From the NCBI GenBank assembly GCA_947464665.1, contig CANHXV010000014.1:1-19981 (forward strand): a DNA stretch of 19,981 bases. The letters run 5' to 3'. Positions 15,091 to 19,981 of the stretch are shown in pieces. The notes below the pieces were generated by a model that was given only the letters and a program-made list of their open reading frames with translations, was not told the DNA's origin and searched no databases. Every line of letters begins with the position of its first letter. Within the stretch, counting starts at the first letter, position 1. Made by a program: the position numbers and the translations under genes. This DNA is from Comamonadaceae bacterium. Lineage in GTDB: Bacteria > Pseudomonadota > Gammaproteobacteria > Burkholderiales > Burkholderiaceae_C.

Positions 15091-15816
15091 TTATTCAGAA
15101 ATGGACGCGTTGTGGAAAACGTTTTGCACATCGTCCAAATCTTCCAAGATATCCAAGAGTTTTTGCATTTTGGCAGCATCATCGCCTGAAAGCTCAATGC
15201 TATTTTCTGCACGCATGGTCACTTCTGCCATGTCCGCCATCAGACCCGCAGTTTCAAGGGCGTTTTTAACTGCTTCAAAATCCGCGGTCGATGTCAGTAC
15301 TTCCAAAGCGCCTTCTTCGTCGGTAATGACATCTTCTGCACCGGCTTCTAAAGCCACTTCCATCACTTTGTCTTCTGAGGTGCCTGGCGCAAAAATCAAT
15401 TGACCGCAGTGCTTGAACTGAAAAGCGACTGAGCCCTCTGTGCCCATGTTACCGCCATGCTTGCTAAAGGCGTGACGAACTTCGGCCACGGTCCTCACAC
15501 GGTTGTCGGTCATGGTGTCCACAATGATGGCTGCTCCGCCAATGCCATAGCCTTCGTATCGAATCTCTTCGTAGGTCACACCCTCCAAGTTACCCGTGGC
15601 CTTGTCAATGTTGCGCTTCACGGTGTCGGCTGGCATGTTGGCCGCCTTGGCCTTTTCAATGGCCAAGCGCAAGCGGGGGTTAGCCGTTGGATCACCGCCA
15701 CCTGTTCTGGCCGCCACCATGATTTCGCGGACCACCCGGGTCCAAATGCGCTGGCGTTTTTCGTCCTGCCTGCCCTTGCGATGTTGAATATTTGCCCATT
15801 TACTGTGGCCAGCCAT
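15091..15816 (-). CDS. yebC: YebC/PmpR-TACO1 family protein
   Basis: A 241-residue member of a very widely conserved family, first described as DNA-binding regulators (PmpR) and, for the mitochondrial member TACO1 and some bacterial members, as factors that help translation of polyproline stretches. The N-terminus GHSKWANIQHRKGRQDEKR is the family hallmark, followed by GGGDPTANPRLRLAIEKAKAANMP. An AAGGA lies seven bases before the ATG. It appears to be the first gene of the minus-strand run and is divergent from the ATPase gene; the 71 bases between them must hold both promoters, though I could not pick convincing boxes. Confidence 0.97.
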   Translation of the reverse strand: MAGHSKWANIQHRKGRQDEKRQRIWTRVVREIMVAARTGGGDPTANPRLRLAIEKAKAANMPADTVKRNIDKATGNLEGVTYEEIRYEGYGIGGAAIIVDTMTDNRVRTVAEVRHAFSKHGGNMGTEGSVAFQFKHCGQLIFAPGTSEDKVMEVALEAGAEDVITDEEGALEVLTSTADFEAVKNALETAGLMADMAEVTMRAENSIELSGDDAAKMQKLLDILEDLDDVQNVFHNASISE

Positions 15817-15887
15817 CTGAAAATCCTTGATGTTGATTTAATCTACAGGGTGAGATTTTACTTTTCAAGTTGAGAGGACCCCTTTTC

Positions 15888-17426
15888 ATGCCAAATCAAC
15901 TCTTGATTGCCCGCAATCAAACCACAGATTGCCACATTTTGATGGGCATGGCCAACCGCCACGGCCTCATTACAGGGGCCACAGGCACCGGTAAAACGGT
16001 CAGTTTGCAAACTTTGGCCGAGAACTTCTCCAATCAGGGCGTTCCCGTCTTCATGGCCGACGTCAAGGGCGATTTGATCGGCATCAGCCAAACTGGCCAC
16101 TTGAGCGACAAAATCAAAGGCATTTTGAAAGAGCGACAACTACAAGAGCCCACGCCGCAAAGGTGCCCCACCACGCTTTGGGACGTTTTTGGCAAGCAAG
16201 GCCACCCAGTGAGGGCGACCGTATCCGATATGGGCCCCTTGCTGTTGGGCCGCATGCTGAACCTGAACGACACCCAAGCCGGCGTTTTAAACTTGGTCTT
16301 CAAAATTGCCGATGACCAAGGCTTGTTGCTTTTGGACCTGAAAGACCTTCGCGCCATGCTTCAGCATGTGGGCGAGAACGCCCAGCAATTCACCACAGAA
16401 TATGGCAATGTGAGTGCGGCGAGTGTAGGGGCCATACAGCGTGGCCTGCTGGAAATTGAGAGCCAAGGCGCCGACAAATTCTTTGGCGAGCCCATGCTCA
16501 ACATTCAAGATTTTTTACAAACAGATGCCAAGGGAAAGGGCGTCATCAATTTGCTGTGTGCGAGTGAGCTCATGAATTCGCCTCGGCTTTACGGTACCTT
16601 CCTGCTTTGGTTGTTGTCTGAGCTGTTTGAACAATTGCCAGAGATTGGCGACGCAGAAAAGCCCAAACTTGTGTTTTTCTTTGACGAAGCGCACTTGCTT
16701 TTCAATGAAGCGCCCAAAGTACTCATTGAGCGAATGGAATTGTTGGTCCGCCTCATTCGTTCAAAGGGTGTGGGGGTTTATTTCGTGACGCAAAACCCCT
16801 TGGATGTGCCTGAAACTGTCTTGGGCCAACTGGGAAATCGTGTGCAGCACGCACTCCGTGCATTTACACCCCGCGACCAAAAGGCCGTCAAAGCCAGCGC
16901 CCAAACCATGCGCGCCAACCCCAGTCTGGACATCGAAAAAGCCATTACCGAATTGGCTGTGGGCGAAGCCTTGGTGAGCTTTCTGGATGAAAAAGGTCGG
17001 CCTGGCATTACTCAACAAGCCTTCATCATGATGCCTGGTAGCCAATTGGGACCCATCACACCCGAGCAGCGAATAGCTTTGCTCGACAACTCTTTGGTTG
17101 CGGGCGTTTACGAAAAAACCCTTGATCGCGAATCTGCTTACGAAATACTCAAAGGCGCGCATCCAACACCGTCTAGTGATAGCGCGCACTCAGCACCTGG
17201 CAGCAAAGGGCCAGATGGCTCGACTTCTGCCAATGAACAGGGCAGCAACGCCCTTTTAGGCAGCCTAGGCGAGGTTGTATTTGGACGCACAGGCCCTCGG
17301 GGCGCCAAACACGATGGCTTAGCCCAAGCCCTGGTGAGGTCTGCGGTTCGTACCATCGGCTCTAGCGTGGGCAGAGAAATTGTTCGAGGCGTTTTAGGTG
17401 GCATATTGGGTGGCCGAAAACGCTAA
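15888..17426 (+). CDS. HerA-like ATPase (YjgR, DUF853 family)
   Basis: A 512-residue FtsK/HerA-class P-loop ATPase related to E. coli YjgR. Walker A is GATGTGKT (30-37), with MADVKGDL shortly after, and Walker B is LVFFFDEAH (261-268). An RSKGVGVYFVTQNP segment follows, as in HerA-type motors. The C-terminus is a Gly/Arg-rich end (GGILGGRKR) preceded by a Ser/Gly-rich flexible stretch. The family's cellular role is not established; a DNA-related motor function is inferred from the fold. The frame opens at a TTG at 15870, but GAGAGGA at 15872-15878 is well placed for the ATG at 15888, and the family starts there. Confidence 0.93.
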   Translation: MPNQLLIARNQTTDCHILMGMANRHGLITGATGTGKTVSLQTLAENFSNQGVPVFMADVKGDLIGISQTGHLSDKIKGILKERQLQEPTPQRCPTTLWDVFGKQGHPVRATVSDMGPLLLGRMLNLNDTQAGVLNLVFKIADDQGLLLLDLKDLRAMLQHVGENAQQFTTEYGNVSAASVGAIQRGLLEIESQGADKFFGEPMLNIQDFLQTDAKGKGVINLLCASELMNSPRLYGTFLLWLLSELFEQLPEIGDAEKPKLVFFFDEAHLLFNEAPKVLIERMELLVRLIRSKGVGVYFVTQNPLDVPETVLGQLGNRVQHALRAFTPRDQKAVKASAQTMRANPSLDIEKAITELAVGEALVSFLDEKGRPGITQQAFIMMPGSQLGPITPEQRIALLDNSLVAGVYEKTLDRESAYEILKGAHPTPSSDSAHSAPGSKGPDGSTSANEQGSNALLGSLGEVVFGRTGPRGAKHDGLAQALVRSAVRTIGSSVGREIVRGVLGGILGGRKR

Positions 17427-17429
17427 GCC

Positions 17430-17459
17430 AAAAAAAGCCGGACGAATCCGGCTTTTTTA
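17430..17459. terminator. Bidirectional rho-independent terminator
   Basis: A perfect hairpin AAAAAAGCCGGA-CGAA-TCCGGCTTTTTT, with stem arms at 17431-17442 and 17447-17458. The GC core GCCGGA/TCCGGC is flanked by an A run and a T run, so it can end transcription in both directions. It sits 4 bases after the ATPase stop and 13 bases from the clpA stop, exactly between two convergent genes. Confidence 0.93.
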
Positions 17460-17471
17460 ATTTTTCTCACT

Positions 17472-19811
17472 TTAATTGGCGGTTGCTTCTTCCGGCTCGT
17501 GCGGCTCAGACTTTGAGTTGCGACCTTCTTTCTTAGGCGTGGGCTGAATGTCAAGCAAGACTTCATCTTTCTCGTCCAAATCGACACTCAAACGGCCACC
17601 ATCAATCAAACGGCCAAACAACAATTCATCTGCCAAGGCTTTGCGAATGGTATCTTGAATCAAACGCTGCATCGGCCTTGCGCCCATGAGGGGGTCGAAT
17701 CCTTTCTTGGCCAAGAACTTGCGCAAGTTGTCGCTGAAAGTCACGTCCACTTTCTTCTCAGACAACTGAGTTTCAAGTTGCAACAAGAACTTGTCGACCA
17801 CGCGCATGATAATTTGCTCGTCCAAAGCCTTGAAGCTGACCATGGCGTCCAAACGGTTGCGGAACTCTGGTGTGAACAAGCGCTTTATATCGCCCATCTC
17901 GTCACCTGCTTGACGCGGATTGGTAAAGCCAATGGTGGCCTTGTTCATGGTTTCGGCACCTGCATTGGTGGTCATGATGATGATCACATTTCGGAAGTCG
18001 GCTTTGCGGCCGTTGTTGTCCGTCAAGGTGCCATGGTCCATGACCTGCAACAACACATTGAAAATATCGGGGTGTGCTTTTTCAATTTCATCAAGCAATA
18101 AAACGCAATGCGGTTTTTTGGTCACGGCTTCGGTGAGCAAGCCACCTTGATCAAAGCCCACATAACCCGGAGGCGCACCTATCAAACGACTTACTGCATG
18201 ACGCTCCATGTACTCTGACATGTCAAAGCGAATGAGCTCAATGCCCATGATGTAAGCCAGTTGCTTGGCCGCTTCGGTTTTGCCCACGCCCGTAGGGCCA
18301 CTGAACAAAAATGAACCAATGGGTTTGTCAGTTTTGCCCAAACCAGAGCGCGCCATTTTGACAGCGGACGCCAAGACTTCAATGGCCTTGTCTTGCCCAA
18401 ACACCACACTCTTCAAATCTCGCTCAATGGTTTGCAATTTGCTGCGATCGTCATTGGATACATTGGCTGGAGGAATGCGTGCAATCTTGGCCACGATGTC
18501 TTCCACTTCGGCTTTGCCGATGGTTTTCTTGCGCTTTGAAGGCGGCAAGATGCGTTGTGCAGCGCCGGCTTCGTCAATCACGTCAATCGCCTTGTCGGGC
18601 AAGTGGCGATCGTTGATGAATTTGGCAGACAACTCAGCGGCTGCCTGCAGGGCGGCATTGGCATATTTCACGCTGTGATGCTCTTCAAAGCGAGACTTCA
18701 AGCCTTTCAAAATGTCGACTGTTTCGGCCACAGTGGGCTCAACCACATCGACCTTTTGGAAACGGCGTGACAAGGCAGCATCCTTTTCGAAGATGCCACG
18801 GTACTCGGTGAAAGTGGTGGCACCAATGCATTTCAACTGGCCACTGGAGAGCGCAGGTTTGAGCAAATTAGATGCATCCAAAGTACCGCCAGAAGCTGCA
18901 CCCGCGCCAATCAGTGTGTGAATTTCATCGATGAACAGGACCGCATGGGGCTTGTCTTTCAAAGCCTTCAAGACACCCTTCAAGCGTTGCTCGAAGTCGC
19001 CGCGGTATTTGGTGCCCGCCAACAGCGCGCCCATGTCGAGTGAGAAAACAACGGCTTCTGCCAAAATTTCAGGGACGGTGCCTTGAGTAATGCGCCATGC
19101 CAAACCTTCAGCAATAGCCGTTTTACCCACGCCAGCCTCGCCCACCAACAAAGGATTGTTTTTACGGCGACGACACAAAATTTGGATGGTGCGCTCGACT
19201 TCATATTCGCGACCAATGAGTGGGTCAATCTTGCCCTCTTTGGCCAGCTGATTCAGGTTCTGAGTGAACTGCTCTAAAGGCGATGCCTTCTCATTTCGCT
19301 CAGAGCTGCCGCTACCCTCTTCACTTTCAGGCGCGGGTGCAGAATCGCTGCCCTTGGTGGCTTCTGGTGGGTCGCTTTTGCGAATACCGTGGGCGATGAA
19401 GTTGACAACGTCCAAGCGGGTAATTCCTTGCTGGTGCAAGTAGTAAACAGCGTGCGAATCTTTTTCACCAAAAATAGCCACCAAGACATTCGCGCCAGTG
19501 ACTTCTTTTTTGCCACTGCCCGTCGATTGAACGTGCATGATGGCACGCTGAATGACTCGCTGAAAACCCAAAGTGGGCTGAGTATCTACTTCTTCGGTAC
19601 CCGCCACTTGTGGCGTGTTGTCTTTGATGAAGGTGGACAGGGATTGACGCAGATCGTCAACTTGTGCTGAACAGGCACGCAACACTTCTGCTGCGCTAGG
19701 GTTGTCTAGCAGTGCTAAAAGCAGATGCTCTACGGTAATGAACTCGTGACGCTGTTGGCGCGCCTCAACGAAGGCCATGTGCAAACTGACTTCCAATTCT
19801 TGGGCAATCAT
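17472..19811 (-). CDS. clpA: ATP-dependent Clp protease ATP-binding subunit ClpA
   Basis: The AAA+ unfoldase that feeds substrates, including N-degron proteins delivered by ClpS, into ClpP. The protein has 779 residues. The Clp N-domain (1-143) is followed by an acidic Ser/Glu-rich linker (about 145-175). NBD1 has Walker A GEAGVGKT (224-231) and Walker B VLFIDE (291-296). NBD2 has Walker A GPTGVGKT (505-512) and Walker B LLLDE (571-575). The ClpP-docking loop IGF is at 627-629. There is no long middle domain, which separates it from ClpB and ClpC. An acidic C-terminal tail (EPHEPEEATAN) follows. AAGGAAA lies just upstream of the ATG, and clpS is directly upstream. Confidence 0.98.
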   Translation of the reverse strand: MIAQELEVSLHMAFVEARQQRHEFITVEHLLLALLDNPSAAEVLRACSAQVDDLRQSLSTFIKDNTPQVAGTEEVDTQPTLGFQRVIQRAIMHVQSTGSGKKEVTGANVLVAIFGEKDSHAVYYLHQQGITRLDVVNFIAHGIRKSDPPEATKGSDSAPAPESEEGSGSSERNEKASPLEQFTQNLNQLAKEGKIDPLIGREYEVERTIQILCRRRKNNPLLVGEAGVGKTAIAEGLAWRITQGTVPEILAEAVVFSLDMGALLAGTKYRGDFEQRLKGVLKALKDKPHAVLFIDEIHTLIGAGAASGGTLDASNLLKPALSSGQLKCIGATTFTEYRGIFEKDAALSRRFQKVDVVEPTVAETVDILKGLKSRFEEHHSVKYANAALQAAAELSAKFINDRHLPDKAIDVIDEAGAAQRILPPSKRKKTIGKAEVEDIVAKIARIPPANVSNDDRSKLQTIERDLKSVVFGQDKAIEVLASAVKMARSGLGKTDKPIGSFLFSGPTGVGKTEAAKQLAYIMGIELIRFDMSEYMERHAVSRLIGAPPGYVGFDQGGLLTEAVTKKPHCVLLLDEIEKAHPDIFNVLLQVMDHGTLTDNNGRKADFRNVIIIMTTNAGAETMNKATIGFTNPRQAGDEMGDIKRLFTPEFRNRLDAMVSFKALDEQIIMRVVDKFLLQLETQLSEKKVDVTFSDNLRKFLAKKGFDPLMGARPMQRLIQDTIRKALADELLFGRLIDGGRLSVDLDEKDEVLLDIQPTPKKEGRNSKSEPHEPEEATAN

Positions 19812-19914
19812 GTGATTTCCTTCAATGCCTTGCGGAGGTTAAAAATATTAGGTTGGGTAGATTTATTGGATTGCAACTGCTTTATGCCACATTCTTGCCG
19901 ACTTTTTGTGAGAT
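19812..19914 (-). promoter_or_regulatory. clpS-clpA intergenic spacer
   Basis: A 103-base AT-rich spacer between the clpS stop and the clpA start. It carries the clpA ribosome binding site (AAGGAAA, eight bases or so before the ATG). A TTGCAA at 19876-19871 has a TAATAT box downstream, but the 20-base spacing is poor, so a separate clpA promoter is possible but not shown. I see no terminator, so clpA may also be read from clpS. Confidence 0.4.
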
Positions 19915-19981
19915 TCATGCCACAGGCTCGCTCACACACTGAAGTGGGTGTCCCGCCTGATTGGCTGCATCCAGCACTTGG
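19915..19981 (-). CDS. clpS: ClpS adaptor, C-terminal end (partial at window edge)
   Basis: The last 21 codons before TGA at 19917-19915 read QVLDAANQAGHPLQCVSEPV plus Ala. The GHPLxCxxE ending is characteristic of ClpS, the adaptor that hands N-degron substrates to ClpA. Position directly upstream of clpA on the same strand supports the call. The rest of the gene lies beyond the right edge. Confidence 0.85.
   Translation of the reverse strand, partial: QVLDAANQAGHPLQCVSEPVA

Noticed and set aside
15817..15887. Sigma-70 promoter in the yebC/ATPase divergent gap (TTGATT at 15833)
   Set aside because: No -10 box of reasonable quality lies 16-18 bases downstream, so I did not call it even though promoters must be here or nearby.
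19870..19892. Sigma-54-like TGGCA...TTGCAA upstream of clpA
   Set aside because: The distance between the GG and GC elements is 12 bases, whereas sigma-54 promoters need 10.
1..19981. CRISPR arrays, tRNA/rRNA genes, insertion sequences, attachment sites
   Set aside because: I saw no regularly spaced direct repeats, no tRNA-like cloverleaf end, no transposase or integrase domain, and no terminal inverted repeats.

Overview
The window looks like a chromosomal segment of a betaproteobacterium, most likely Burkholderiales/Comamonadaceae (an inference). The grounds are the Bug-type (TctC) solute-binding protein, the minus-strand housekeeping run yebC-purD-hemF-nadD-rsfS-rlmH-maf, the adjacent clpS-clpA pair, and moderate GC with codon use that favours gcc, caa, aaa and ttg. 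I see no tRNA, rRNA, insertion sequence, CRISPR array or phage gene.

Left third, plus strand (about 206-7238). A catabolic gene run starts with a secreted Bug-family binding protein. It continues with a gluconokinase (gntK), a 112-residue protein of unknown function, a gluconate 5-dehydrogenase-type SDR (idnO) and a zinc-dependent L-idonate 5-dehydrogenase-type MDR (idnD). Together the three enzymes make the textbook route L-idonate -> 5-ketogluconate -> D-gluconate -> 6-phosphogluconate. The run then continues without a real gap into a glyoxalase-like (VOC) protein whose start overlaps the idnD stop, an EtaA-like Baeyer-Villiger monooxygenase carrying the full type I fingerprint, and, after 68 bases, a membrane-anchored alpha/beta hydrolase. 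The last two suggest a ketone -> ester/lactone -> acid plus alcohol step.

Middle, minus strand (about 15816 down to 7220). This is a tightly packed housekeeping run: yebC, purD, a PlsC-like acyltransferase, hemF, nadD, rsfS, rlmH, maf, then a PhyH-family 2-oxoglutarate dioxygenase. Several junctions are stop/start overlaps (GTGA, TTGA, ATGA), so translational coupling is likely. After a 174-base gap comes an unusual fusion of a TrhO-type rhodanese (tRNA U34 hydroxylase) with a C-terminal glutathione S-transferase-like domain. Its 3' end overlaps the convergent hydrolase gene by 19 bases.

Right end. A plus-strand HerA/YjgR-type ATPase is divergent from yebC and convergent with clpA, and a strong bidirectional hairpin terminator separates it from clpA. 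The minus-strand clpA is complete. The last codons of clpS run off the right edge.

The points most worth a second look are the TrhO-GST fusion, the monooxygenase/hydrolase/VOC module joined to the idonate genes, the roughly 100-residue histone-like Lys/Ala/Pro/Ser tail on RsfS, and the uncharacterised 112-residue protein inside the idonate cluster. I found no clear evidence of a wholly new defence or mobile system here.
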